Source of the DNA: Gymnothorax reevesii
Taxonomy: Eukaryota; Chordata; Actinopteri; Anguilliformes; Muraenidae
NCBI GenBank assembly: GCA_029721435.1
Contig: CM056587.1
Location: 17,554,667-17,618,666 of the forward strand
Direction: 5' to 3'
Length of the DNA: 64,000 nucleotides
The notes under the pieces are model-generated. The model searched no databases and was not told the DNA's origin. It saw nothing but the letters and a program-made list of their open reading frames with translations. Position 1 is the stretch's first letter; each line of letters begins with the position of its first letter. A program made the position numbers and the translations under genes. This document shows positions 22,397-34,351 of the stretch, piece by piece.

Positions 22397-22670
22397 TGTG
22401 TGTGTGTGTGTGTGAGAACAACCTGTGAATGTGAGAGCTGAAACTCGAGTTGGTGAGAGCTAAAAACAGTGTATGTGAGGACTGAAATTTGTGTGTGAGT
22501 GCTAAAAACCTGTGTGTGAGAACTGATACCTGTGTATGTCATAGTTAAAAACAATGAATCTGACAAAAACAATCTGAATCTATGTGTGTGAGAGCTGACT
22601 GGTGTATGTGAGAGATGCCACCTGAGCATGAGAGCTAAAACCTGTCTATGTGAGAGCTAATCCTCACCTT
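22397..22670. repeat. (GT)n and 'gtgagagctgaaacctgtgt' minisatellite
   Basis: A GT run is followed by about eight degenerate copies of a 25-30-bp unit of the type 'tgtgtgagagctaaaacc'. The array ends in 'cctcaccttaacctcacc', similar to the ends of the GT-linked repeats elsewhere in the window. Confidence 0.65.
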
Positions 22671-23101
22671 AACCTCACCGTAACTTTAACTCCTAACCCC
22701 AACATAGCACAGTTTCTTTGTGGGAGGAGGAATATCCCACTACAGTAATAATAATTTTAAAAAATGCATGAACTGTGTAGATATTTGGGTAGAAATACAT
22801 GTCCGCACACATATACACAAAGGGAACTTCTGTTTTACGCACAGATACACTTGTGCATCATCACACATAAACACTATCGCACACACGCACACACACACAC
22901 ACACACTCACACACTTCATCCCCAGTCCCCGCTTGATAGTCTTTCCTACTCCGATTCACCAACACTTCCATCTAAAAACAAAGCACTGCGCTATCCCTGA
23001 TAGCCCATATGGAATTCCAATTCTTCTTACCCCACCAGCAGCAGTGAGGGTGGGAGACATTCTTATCTTCATAAAAGGTCACAAAAACAGCACCCAGCCA
23101 T
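22671..23101. other. Non-coding with (AC)n microsatellite
   Basis: An AC run lies at about 22880-22914. No gene is recognised. Confidence 0.45.
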
Positions 23102-23846
23102 CAGTGGAACCAGACTTATTTTACTGGGGCACGTGCCCCAGTATTAGTCTGCAGTGCCCCAGTATAATTTTCCCCAGGGGATAAAAAAAAAATCACGTTT
23201 TAAGTCTATATGTCCACATAATCTACAGTGACAGAAAGTGCATAGGCACACAAATGAAGCTTGGCGGAAGTTCAGTCAGGAAGACTTTCTCTTTCGCGCT
23301 CGTCAACCCTGTCCATTTTGGTCATGTATGTTCACTCGTGATTCTCCGCAGATAATATTCGGGGCTGTCAATGAGCAGTCAGCTGACATTGCAGCTGATT
23401 GCTTCTATCCAACCAGGGCACACCTCAGTCGCATCGCTAGCCAATCATTCTGCTGCCATCTTTATAAATATGTTCTTTTCTCTGCCCTAGTTTGCCCATT
23501 CTGCCGCTTGCTGACCCTCCTCTGCCCCAACGCCACCCTACTCATCAGACCTCCCGTTCCTCCACTCCAGCTTCACCAGTCTTCAGCCACCACCACCACC
23601 AGTGTCTGGACTCTTGGGGGGGATTTCCTGCGGCTGCTCCGGGAAGTGCTCCCGATCTTCGAGTCTTCCCAAAGAGTCCAAGCGCCAAAGACTTGATTCG
23701 ATTATAAGCATGTTACCCCTTTATCCTCAAAGGATAATAAATACTTCTTGATTTCACTTGAGTCTCTCCTGGTTGAACTACTTAATATGATAACTGTAAC
23801 TCATTGCTACTTTATTCACTTCACTCCGTATAGTACACAATGGTAT

Positions 23847-25995
23847 CATAGGCGTTATTAGTGGGGGGGGGGGACATGTCCCCCTCAACATTCAAAAGGG
23901 TGGTGTTCGTACCCCCCCAAAAATTAAACAAATCAAACATCGACTTAATATTAGTATGTAACTCTATGGGCACAACTTATCGACGAGAGCGTTTTGGAGC
24001 TGTTGTGTATTTGATGAGTTGCGGGACAGTAACGTTCACTCTCGTTCACTCTCGTTATGTTCGCTGAGCAGCTCGCGTCTCTCCCCCCGAATGCCAAAAC
24101 AAAAGGCACGGATAATTAAAGGTAATGCACCTACCCGTATAACTATAGGGATTCTGTCAATAGGCCAATTTGTCAAAACGCTGAATTATCCCTTTAAGAT
24201 CAAATCGGCGAGTGCTGACAAATAGCGGACTATCATGATCGTCCGGCCTGAAACATCCAGTTAACCATGTTCCTAAAACTTCCCGGTACGAAAATTGTAC
24301 ATACAGAAATTATGGAATGAACGTTACCGAACATTTCCAGGTTACAAGATACTTTCTTTTGATTTGTCGCGGTTTAGTTCGCTTTCTTTTTGACAGCTGT
24401 AGTGTTTTCAGCGAGGACGAAGTGACCACTCCGACAACTCATAATGTGACCCGGTTCATATTATAGGTCCATGGTTCCACCTGCCGCACTGGTTTCTCCT
24501 CTCAACGCTTCCGATTGGCTTCTCCTGTTTCATGTATTCGTGAGGTAGTGTCACTGCATCGAAACGAAATCAAGGATTTATGTGCACTAACGTTTGGTCC
24601 CCAATGCAAAGCCAAGTGCTTAGTCATTGTCTGAACATTTCCAAGGTTTAACGTTAGTTTAGTGCCAATGCTATCATTTCACTGATACTGATTGTTTCTT
24701 AAAGTAATTTTACTTCATGGTTGAAATTTGAGCTAAACCAATGAGGTTCTGATGTTTCCGGTAATTTGCGTGAAAAGTTGTATGTCACTGTGTGTGAAGT
24801 CTATGTGTATTTTCCAATTTCCCTGTTGGGTGAATTTTAAAAGAACCCAAGAGAAATTTGTGAGACTAAAACATTTAAAGGGTAAATAAGTGAGTTTCTT
24901 GATTAGAATTTAAAAGGGTACAAACTAAAGTAAAATTTTATTTGCCATATCATTTTTCAAGGGTTTCTTATACACTGGTACATTTCCTTGTGTTGATTGG
25001 TGACTGTGAAGTAACAAATGAAGATTTGAGTAGAAAAAGTGAGAAAATTCATAATTCATTTTAGTGTGTAAAAATATATATGTTTGTATTTATTGACTCT
25101 CAACAGTAAAATCACTTTGAAAAATATTATGACCTGGAGTACAAATCATAGTTTCACAGAACAGGAAAACAAAACATTTTTGAATGCAAGAATGCTGAAG
25201 AGACCAGAACTTAAAACATTATTTTTGTTTTTACTTGGCTGACCTCCTGCTATAGAAAGGATGTAAAGGTTCCCAGTCATTGAGAAATGTTTTTTAATTA
25301 TTATTATTATATATTTTATTTTGCATGTAAATTTTTCTTTTGGCTGGTAAAAATCTGATTTTACTTTCCCGAATGAGTAATTAAAAAAAAAAGTTAGTGT
25401 TGAGCCCTTGATAACTAACATCAGGTGTAGCATTACTAAGCTGGGCGGTAATTCCACAAACATGCATCTTCAAAAGATTTTTAATCAAGGTTTTGGTTAC
25501 AATGTTACTTAACATTTTGTCTAGAAAAGGAGCACTGCCTAGGTGAGGAGAGTCCAATCTTATCCATGAAGGGCCGCTGTGTGTGTAGGTTTTAATTTTT
25601 GCCCAGCACTACATCACCTGAATCATCTAATTAACTAATCATGGGGTTAAAAAAAAACCACAGATTACATTCAAAGTCAATGGAAAGACGCAAATACACG
25701 GTCATGCGAAAAATTTGTTTCACATCCGGTGGAAACCAGGGCGGTATTCCACAAAGCTGTCTTACTGAGTAAGCCTGGCTTTTGCACAAAGTAAAACCTA
25801 GAAATTATTCAAATCTGGAACATGGACTGAAATAAATATAGCTTTTTGGGTTTTACTTTGTGCAAAAGCCTTTCAGCCTTTATCTTAACAGACTGCGCAG
25901 TATTGAACATTGTCTGCTTTTGGGTAAAAAAAAAAAAAAGAAAAGACCCTTAAAATCTTGTCCCCCCCAAAATTTGAGACACAGTAACGCCCTTG
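23847..25995. mobile_element. hAT-like non-autonomous element with perfect 8-bp TSD
   Basis: The eight bases AATGGTAT occur immediately outside both ends (23839-23846 and 25996-26003). The termini are CATAGGCGTTA on the left and the reverse complement CAAGGGCGTTA on the right, 9 of 11 identical. An 8-bp duplication with CA...TG-type short inverted ends is the hallmark of hAT insertion. The 2149-bp interior has no transposase ORF. It lies inside the possible outer element, so it inserted later. Confidence 0.7.
25777..25870. repeat. 22-bp perfect inverted repeat (hairpin)
   Basis: The left arm 25777-25798 (GGCTTTTGCACAAAGTAAAA...) is the exact reverse complement of 25849-25870, with a 50-nt spacer. 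It lies inside the hAT-like element. It may be part of an older foldback unit that starts 'gggcggtattccacaaag'. Confidence 0.75.
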
Positions 25996-26003
25996 AATGG
26001 TAT

Positions 26004-27918
26004 GCGGCTACTTAATATTCGCGTGGCTTTGGCTGTGATTCGGATAGTGCTAACTTCAGAACGGTGTCTGTCAGTACTGACTGCTCTCACCGTCATTCAT
26101 TCCACCTGTCTTCAGGTCAGTGCTGGGCAACTGCCTGTCCTTATTGTTTGTTTTCTCCTCTGTATCGCCATTTCCATGGGAATTTAAATGTCACAGCTTT
26201 GCTTAAACATTCAGCTGCCGTCTTGCCAGCTAGCTGTGGCTGTAAATTGAAGTAGCCTAGTGCAGACGTTAGCTGCTGCCTTATAGCTAACCGGCTCATC
26301 ATAGGCATAACGTTGATTCATAATGGTTAGCCTAGCACTGTCAACTCAGTTTCTGGAGATTGCTATCGATGTTTGGTGAGCATATATGAGCTATTTCATG
26401 TTAAAACATGGGTTCCAAAACAGAGAGTCAGGCTCATCGAGTACTTTGGTTATGAGACACTGTCTGAGGATAACAAAGGAGAGTATACCGTTTTGGTGAA
26501 GACTTAGAGATAGCCTACTGTTATAGCCGACGCTAGTGAATACAGTTGTATGTTTAGAAAAGATGCACTGATTAGAATAGAACATACAAGATACAGTTTA
26601 ATGATTGCAGTTATTGATACCTTGATGAAATGGATAATTTGAATAACACAATGAATGTTTAGCCTACAACTAATTCTGTAGTGAAAATGAAATGTGTTTT
26701 GAATGTGAGTCAGTTGTTTGGCGTAGCTTTGCACACATTGTGCCTTGATTTAAAACTGTTGATACGGTAATGTTTTGTCTATTTCTATTCCTCTGTGTAT
26801 GTTTGTATGGCATAGATAATTTAGTGTTTTGGCCTGCCAGGCATGTAAAGATACAGTTTATATTTAGAGTAATGGAAGAGCTATTCAATGTTGTATCGTC
26901 CTTTTTTGCTTGTACCAGGTTTAGAGTTCTAGAGTAAAGTGCACAAGTAAGCCAAATGCATCAGGCCATTTCAGGTGGTTAATCATAGATCCAGACAACA
27001 AGATAATCTGACATGAATGTATAATTTGAAGCACTATTTATGCTTTTTTATGATAAATTAGAGCTAAAAAAATTTGCTCGCCCGCTCGCATTGTTTGTGC
27101 CCCAGTACAGCATTAGATCTAGTGACGCCCCTGCATCCAGCGCTGCAAACCAACCCATTTCCCCGCCACTGGACCCTGAATAATCAGCAGCTGTCTCCCC
27201 ACTAGAGGTAGCCCTGCCAGATCACACCAGCTTCACTTCATCTTGTGCGCCAGTTGAGGACTGAGTGCGCGATAACTGCTGCATTGAGAATGCGGGACTC
27301 AGATTAGTGGCCAGTGGAACAGTTAGGCTACGCTAAACCTAGTCCGCTTTGGGTGAGCTGCGCGAAATTGAGATGCCGTGTAATTACACGCTGACATCAG
27401 TACAGATTAGCAGCATGGAAATTAGATCAAATAGGTGACAGGTCTGAATTTCGTCAACTTCATAATTAACCCGAGTGAAGGGCCACCGCGAACTTGAACG
27501 GCAGAAGATCAGTCAATAAATCAGACCTTATTTCTGTAGAGCTTTTCATCGGAACACAATAGAACACAAAGCGCGTTACATAATAAAAAACAATATCCAC
27601 GACACCCCACCCGCAATTCAATAAATGTCTTAGTTTAAAAAAAGAAGACTCATTGAAAACAAGAACTGATTAAAACAATAACGACATGGCACACGAGGGT
27701 GAATAGCTCATTGCGCAAGACTTGCAGACTCTCTTCAGTAGCCTACTCTCCTACGTCGATATCAAGCCGTCTCTTACCTCTGCCGCGTATCAATCTCTGC
27801 ATGGATACAAACTCAGTTTTGAGACTACTTTCCAATCTCTGGACATGAATTTATTTCCTATAAAGAGCCTACCAGCTGTTGTTTAAACTTAAATACAAAG
27901 TTATTCAAGGAGACTCAC
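26004..27918. other. Non-coding; right part of outer hAT-like region, then presumed opsin intron 1
   Basis: No coding sequence is supported. It includes the putative outer hAT right end at 27133. If 27919 is the exon boundary, this is the start of intron 1 on the minus strand. Confidence 0.45.
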
Positions 27919-28279
27919 CGAAGCATGAATTGATGAAGCCGTACCACATACAGCCCTGCGCCCCTGCCACCCACCGTCCACGAACGCTGGAGGCGAAGCT
28001 GATAGTCGTGCCGAAAACGCAAACCAGCATGTCACTAACGCTGATGTTGAGCAGAAGCATATTGAGCGGAGTTCGTAAGGTCTTGAACTTGCAGAACAGG
28101 ATTAGAACGATTAGGTTGTTAAGGAAACCAAAAATCATGATAAATCCCAAAAACACGGAAATCACATTATGCCCCGTCCTGGAGAGCGTCTCGTTCCTTC
28201 CTTGGTCCTGCAGAGCGAACGGGTACAATTCACTCGCGTTGGAGCTGTAGTTTGGATTTGTCACCTCCGAAAACATCAT
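27919..28279 (-). CDS. tmtops: First coding exon of a TMT/encephalopsin-type opsin
   Basis: The exon encodes 120 residues plus one base. The N-terminal tail has three N-glycosylation sequons (NYS, NAS, NET). TM1 follows, with 'FLGFIMIFGFLNNLIVLILF' and its conserved Asn. TM2 is preceded by the cytoplasmic 'KFKTLRTPLN' and contains 'LNISVSDMLV' with the class A Asp. The exon then ends in TM3 with the disulfide Cys in 'GCMWYGF'. The 'LRTP.N' and 'NISVSDML' wording is characteristic of the non-visual TMT/OPN3 opsins, light-sensing G-protein-coupled receptors. The start is the first ATG of an ATGATG pair. The exon stops at a consensus donor, G|GTGAGT (27913-27919 on the + strand), in phase 1. The retinal-binding Lys lies in later exons outside this window. 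Which TMT paralogue it is cannot be told from one exon. Confidence 0.9.
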
Positions 28280-29564
28280 TCGCTATACTCCCCAGTCTTA
28301 GGGTCTATTTAGTTTAAAGGTTCTCTCAGGGAGGAATGAGGAGCATTGAGCAAAAATTAAGCTTTGACCAGAGCGATACTTAGGCGGCTGCTGCGCATAT
28401 GGCGCAAAGAAGATAGAGTAGCTTCAGAACTTGCGTTTTTCCACTGCTACCCGCAATTTCACCCATGATCATTTGGAACATGATCAAGACTTATATCAGC
28501 ATCCCCTTTGTTGTTGGTTGTAAGATTCCCACCAAGACAACTGATCAGAAACTGTCCTGAGCATTTAAGATTCGTGGTCACAGTGTGGGTTTGGTCATTG
28601 TGCTTGAGTTGGCACTTGTAATATTGCCAATGTATGCGTCCCTGGCCACCAAGTACTATTCGCCCTATGAACGCTACTTACAACCAAGTGGTTCCGCTGA
28701 AACGCAAAGCAGATCTCTGTTGTAAGTTATCCTCTGGGATGCAAGTTTTTTTTTTTTTTCTTCCCTTTTTCTTTTTTCAGCAACCAGCAAGTACGGCACT
28801 GCACTGACAGGTCAACTTCTCTGTTCGCCAAACTTTGTTTCTCGCGCGAGGTGTGTTTGCGGTCGGCAGTAATAAAAATATTATTGATGATGATAATAAT
28901 AATAATATTAATAATAATAATAATAATAATTCACCACTCTAGGTCTACTATTAAAATGAAGTAGTACAACCGTAAATATAAATGAAAATCGAGTTGGCGA
29001 CGTCACCTCATGGACACCTGCGAATGAAATCCGTTTCCTCTTCGAATTCTTTCAATAACGGAGAGAATGTACCCGCGCTTGTGCGCTCAGCCTTTGTGAT
29101 GCAATAGTAAATCATGCAGTATTTAAGTTGAATGAAACGTAAGACACTGACGTCACGAAACACTGAGGGATGGATGGAAGACTGGTGGCACTCTGCCTTT
29201 CGTGTTAGCAAACGCCAGGTTGAATTTAAGCGCATCGCACCTTCTCCGGAGATGACATCCAAAAAAAAAAAAAAAAATTCACACAGAAATTTGTATATGA
29301 CCATGTTAATGTGCAAGCGTTCAAGTGAGTGCATTAAACGCGCTCCCGCATCACACCCAGTTCATCCTCGTGTAAGGCTCCGGCCAGTGACATATTTTAA
29401 AGGAATAATATTGATGTTTCCCTCCTTTACTTTCAGAAAATTGTTTAAATGAAGAGATGAAGGCTGCCATTCCATAAACACATCCTCGCTGGCCAAGTGT
29501 TTTCAGGGTGTGTGCGTGAGTGCGACTCCATGTGTGGCTGTATGTGGATGTGTGCATGTGTGGA
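28280..29564. other. Opsin 5' flank; (TAA)n; no other gene
   Basis: Presumed 5' UTR and upstream region of the opsin gene on the minus strand. A (TAA)n microsatellite lies at about 28891-28931 and poly-A/T tracts near 28746 and 29262. No TATA box could be chosen with confidence. Confidence 0.4.
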
Positions 29565-29595
<31 letters not shown>

Positions 29596-30028
29596 CTACA
29601 TGAATGGAATGTGCAAATGTGTATGAGAGAAAAAGATTATGCGTATGCATGTCTGTATCAATGGGGCCAATTTTAATTGTCTTTACTTTGATTAATAGGT
29701 GAATATAGTTTTCCGAGGCTCAGGATTACGAGTTACCCCACGATGAATTTAGATAAATGTTGGAAACTGCTGAACGCTCAATAAGCTTGCGTTAAGTGTG
29801 ATGCCCACAGGGCGACGTGTGTTTGTGTATGTTTGCGTGTGTCTGTGTGTGCGCGCGCGCGTTCCTTGTTTACCTACCCTTGTTGGGACAAAATGTCCCC
29901 ATAAGTAATGGAATACCAGATTTTTCCCGGTGTCCATGAGGAAATTGAGCTATTTTAGGGTTTGGGGTTAAGGTAAGGTTTGGGATAAGGTCAGGGGGAC
30001 GTTAAGGTCATGGTTCCGTATGTGCGGT
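29565..30028 (+). repeat. (GT)n-linked dispersed repeat, left half (split by hAT)
   Basis: A (GT)n run at 29565-29596 and GC-rich alternation near 29845 precede 'tacctacccttgttgggac' and a purine-rich 'ggggttaaggtaaggtttggg' end. The matching remainder, 'gagggttaaggtctgggaaagg', resumes at 33217, just beyond the hAT-like insertion. Confidence 0.5.
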
Positions 30029-33000
30029 CAGAGCTGGCCCAAGCCTCCATGGACCCTAAGCAAAATTTGATTTTGGGACCCACTATTTCTGCCAATAATA
30101 TTGATTGATCATTAATACATCTATTAGTATGCTTTGCCATAATACTGAAATAGTTCAAATTGTAGAACATTCTTCAGATTGTTGACATGCACAGAAATAT
30201 TTGAAGATACACAAATGCCGTTGAAACATTTACTTTTATTTTTCACCAAACAAGTCAGTGCAACATATGCACAGCAGACATTTACACTGGAGTGAACAAA
30301 AAAGCTCACGAAACAGTAAACTGAAAGAGAAAATTGCAGAAGAAATGTGCAGAAAAAAAAATAGAAAAAAAAAGGCAAGAAAAATTAGGCAGCATCTTGC
30401 CGCACAGCTGGGTCTGGCCACAACGCCTCATCCACACAGGCAATATCTTCCCTTGCCAGACATCGAGGGAAGCAGCACCTTGAGTGCCTTATCCCTGAAT
30501 CGCACCCACATCAATTTCATCACATGCCTCTTCCATAGCCTGCACAAGAGGCATGCGCACAAAGGGCAGCTGGTCGTATACCTTCCATCGCCATGCCGAA
30601 AATAACTCTTCTATGGGGTTCAGAAATGGTGAGCATGGCGGGAGGTATTGCACGAGAAACGGTGGGTGGTCAGCAAACCAATTTTGGACTGGGCCTGCAC
30701 GATGAAAGCTCACGTTGTCCCATACAACGTATCAGTGTCTTTGATGGTCTGCATCATTCATACACTCTGGTGGTATGAGGAAGTTGTGGAGTCTGTCCAG
30801 AAATGTGAGAATATGGACTGTGTTGTATGGTCCAAGGATGGCATGACGGTGGAGGACACCATGCGTATTAGAGATGGCAGCGCACATTGTGATGTTCCGA
30901 CCACGTTGGCCAGGAACATCTATAATGGCTCTGTGGCCAATGACATTTCTTCCCCTTCTGGTCCTTGCTAGGTTGAACCCAGCCTCATCTATGAAGATGA
31001 ACTCATGTGGGATTGCATGAGCATCCATTTCCAGTACTCCCTGAAAACAAAGAACAAAAATCAGTCAATTTGGTGTTATCCAGTACACTGGGAAGCAGTG
31101 TTGCGTGTAGTGTACTGCAGTCAATATTGTACTTACATCCACACATGCTCGTCTGAGCTCTTTGTTTCTTTGAGAGTTTCTCTCAAAAGGCACCTTATAA
31201 AGTTGTTTCATTCTGATTTGGTTTCGTTTGAGAATGCGAGCCAATGTGGACAGACTGACTCATTGAATGTTGTTGAATATGGTGTTGTCTTGGATGATGT
31301 GGCTTTGAATTTCTCGTAATCTGATTTCATTATTTTCCAATGAGTTTTCCAAAGTTTACAATGGCAGCTTCCTGCACCCCGGTGAACATTTGGCCCCTTC
31401 CTCCATCATGGTTGCGTCTCATTCCTTTAGAAAAACAAAAATACAAAAATATAGGGCTTGGACAATGCAGCCTAAAGATATTTCCCCCACAGTAAAATTG
31501 TACAGGAAACTTGTACAGTTAGTGTATGACATCAGCCCTTCATGAAGTAAACAGGGGTCACCCAACTGATACACTATGACATGGGGTGTACTACATACTG
31601 TGAAAGAAATTTTGGCTACATACCTGTGCTCCAGTCTAAATGTCCGGATGACAGAGGCGACAGTAAAACGGCACAAGTTGGGGCTGCACTCTCTGTTCAG
31701 CCTCTCGCATTGTCAGCCCATGGTTGATGACATCACCTAAGGTTGCTCTGATTTAATTTGAAAGTTGTTGTCTTCTTTGGCCATGAACTCCTCTACCAGC
31801 TCCACCCCTACCTCTCACTCTTCCTCCACCTCTCATTCTCACCCTCGCTCTTCCTCTTCCTCTCTCTGCCACGTCTTCCATTGTTGTTGTGGGGGAAAAA
31901 AAAGGTGCTCACCTGTGGTCTTTTTATAGTGCTTACTTCCTGATTGAAGTGGTAACAATTAACCATTGAGGCGTTTGGCCAGATGGCACATATATTGGCA
32001 AATTAGCTCATTTAGTGTCATTTTGAATGGCAGTGTTTTGAAATGGCAAAGATGTGACCTTATGTCAGATTGTTGTGGCTTATGCAGAGAACCGTGTCCA
32101 GTGCATTTAAAAAGTGCCATTTTGAATTGCAAAATGTGTGTATAGCAGAAAATGTGTTTAGAGTTTTGGAGACTCGAGAAGAGGTTTTGCTCTCTGTGTG
32201 TCAGTTTAAATAATTGTGCAATGCATGTCATTTTAGCGTTTTAACAATTGGAAAAAACTGTAAAAAAGCTCGGCTTGCTTGTTAATATTCACTAACTGAT
32301 CCGGGTGTGCCATCCAGTGTTACAATATTGTAACTGCGTGCATAAATTTGCAGCTCCATGTCCGCTGGCGGACACATCTGCGCAAAGACACCTCGCCGAG
32401 CACCCTTGTTCTTCTCGAACACGCCAAATCCTCATAATCCTTAAATGATTAATTACATTTATATTTTAATCTCTAACGACTATCAAAGTGGCCATTTTCA
32501 AACTAACGAAGTAAACGTATACTTTTTATCTTTTAACTGTAGTAGAGTAAAAGTCCCAGTAAAAAAAAAAAACTGAAGTAAAGTATAGATCCTCAAAATA
32601 AAATACGACTTAAGTACTGTAACGAAGTACATGTACTTCGTTACTATACACCTCTACCAGCCAGTTAAAAGATAAATGTCTGTAGTTTTTAACTAGCTAG
32701 CTAATTTGCTATGAACGGCTACACGCAACGAGTTGCATCAAAATGATAAGAATATTTAGGGACTTTCCGAACTTGAGGAAACTTACATTACCAAGATATG
32801 CAATCATATGTTTATCATTGCGTTTTTTCTCCTCTTCCTCTTTCTTTTCTCTGCTCCAGAAGAATATGTATTTTTTGTGACATTGTCTAGCTTTCACCCA
32901 GCTGCTCCTTGGATGGATGCACAAACTACCGGTGCTCCGGAACTTTGACATTTAAAGCTAGTGGCAGCAGGAATCAGTAGGCCTACATCAGCAGTACTCA

Positions 33001-33208
33001 GTAAACATAAAATTTTGTTTTTGTACGATAAAATACCTTTGATCACAAAGGAATCATCACTCACACATGCAAAAAATTAATAGATAAATAACAATAATAC
33101 ATAATTAATTAATTAAAAATATTTTCGTTTATTGTTCTTGGGGGGGCCCCTAGTGGTCGCGGGGCCCTAAGTAGTCGCTTAGTTGGCTTATGCCTTGGGC
33201 CGGCTCTG
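30029..33208. mobile_element. hAT-like element enclosing a DD35E transposon
   Basis: The left end CAGAGCTGGCCCAAG and the reverse complement of the right end, CAGAGCCGGCCCAAG, differ at one of 15 positions; CAGAG(C)CGGCCC is a familiar hAT-type terminus. Flanking octamers are TGTGCGGT and TGTGCTCT (6 of 8 alike), as expected for an aged 8-bp duplication. The interior carries a different transposase (Tc1/IS630-like), so that is a nested insertion. A GCTTGCTTGT...TAACTGATCCGGG block at 32273-32304 also appears at 46871-46909. Confidence 0.65.
30385..31740 (-). pseudogene. Intron-containing Tc1/IS630-like DD35E transposase (broken)
   Basis: Three coding blocks lie on the minus strand. The first ends 'RTFRLEHR' at 31624. 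The second (31137-31424) has the helix-turn-helix region 'STLARILKRNQIRMKQLY' and 'VPFERNS'. The third (30385-31040) has the catalytic core: 'FIFIDEAGFNL' (first Asp), 'VVWDNVSFH' (second Asp), 'SPFLNPIEELF' (Glu), with 35 residues between the last two, then 'FPRCLAREDIACVDEALWP' to a TAA. Between blocks two and three, 31041-31136 is a 96-bp GT-AG phase-0 intron (donor GTAAGT). A longer 199-bp candidate (31425-31623, GTATGT...AG) separates blocks one and two, but the frame does not match cleanly there. In-frame stops in the helix-turn-helix and before the second Asp, plus a 4-bp deletion near 30490, show it is dead. Confidence 0.85.
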
Positions 33209-33330
33209 TGTGCTCTTGAGGGTTAAGGTCTGGGAAAGGGGTTAGGGAATGTATTCAAGTCTATGGAAAGTCCCTACAAGACATGGGAACCCAGCATGCA
33301 TGTAAGTGTGTGTATGTGTGTTTGTGTGTG
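33209..33330 (+). repeat. GT-linked repeat, right half
   Basis: It continues the repeat interrupted at 30028: 'gagggttaaggtctgggaaagggg', then 'tatggaaagtccctacaag' and a GT-rich end near 33308-33331. Confidence 0.45.
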
Positions 33331-34351
33331 TCAGTCCGTCTGTCATTTAAATGGTAAAATGCAATGAATAATGAGATATACTGAATACTATATTGCATAT
33401 TGCACTTGGCAGATGACTACTATGGAGCAGGTAACACGAAAAGAATAATGGGAAGCATTCAGAATCCCTCAAGGACTCAAAGAATTTTTATGCTGATCAC
33501 ATCCAAATATCTGTATACTTTTAAAAAATTATATTTGTCTCTGATATTACTTGCTTAACCTCATAGTAAAGTTTTTTTTTTATTATTCAAACAATTAAAT
33601 TCAACAAGTGACTTCATGGATTTGAAAATCAAGTCATTAATGCCTACACAACCAGATTTATTTTTCCGTGCATGCACCTCCGAAATACATGACAGCATAA
33701 TGTCTGTTGCTTGCATCAGGATGCCAGGGATGAATAACACATTTTCCGCTAAGCCAAAGATTTACCAAAGCTAGCCTTAGCCAGCATGTAAATATAATAA
33801 TCCACAAATAATACACATTTCTGAAAGAAGGGTCGGCATGTTAGTGACTTGCTGACGTCCACATGTGTGCATTTACCACCTCGGATGCCACTAATGTCTG
33901 AATTTACCTCCCAACTCTTGCAATAAAACCTACAGCCCGGGACGACCTGAATTTCTGCTCTTGGGAGGTAAATATTCTTTAGTGACGGCTATGAACTACA
34001 GTCAGGTCCATAAATATTGTGATGGTGTTGAATCAGTTGTCTACCATAGCATATAAGTGATGAAATATAATAATAAATATCATCATTCCCCAGATTTATG
34101 TCCCCAGGACTGAAAGTCTGCACTTTCAGCTTTGAGAGTACAAATCGAGAAAATGGTGTAAGAATTATGGACCAAAAGTACTTGGACAGCTGGCTGCAGT
34201 TGTTCCGTTGACAGGCATGTGTTATGCCAACATTATTTCATTTCCTATTTTTGAAATGCCAGTGTTTGCTAGTATGGGTAAGGTCTTTCCTGTTGACAAT
34301 AGTCAGATTATGGGGTCCAGGTAGAACCCAGGAGCCCCAGGGAGGGTTTAA
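33331..34351. other. Non-coding, nothing recognised
   Basis: A/T-rich sequence. 'cagtcaggtccataaatat' at 33999-34017 resembles a fish Tc1/mariner terminus, but no partner end was found. Confidence 0.35.

Larger units (their letters stand above)
23102..27133. mobile_element. Possible outer hAT-like element
   Basis: The right end, read inward on the minus strand, starts CAGGGGCGTCACTAG and reaches 'actggggcac'. The left end starts CAGTGGAACCAGACT and also reaches 'actggggcac' within 35 bp. The ends are therefore degenerate inverted repeats of hAT type. Flanks are 'cacccagc' (23091-23098) and 'catccagc' (27134-27141), 7 of 8 alike but offset by three bases on the left. No transposase frame was found inside. 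The evidence is suggestive only. Confidence 0.35.

Noticed and set aside
27879..28250. Plus-strand ORF across the opsin exon
   Set aside because: Antisense to an exon with clear opsin motifs and a splice donor.
33999..34230. Tc1/mariner terminus 'cagtcaggtccataaatat'
   Set aside because: The partner terminus and transposase were not found, so no element could be bounded.
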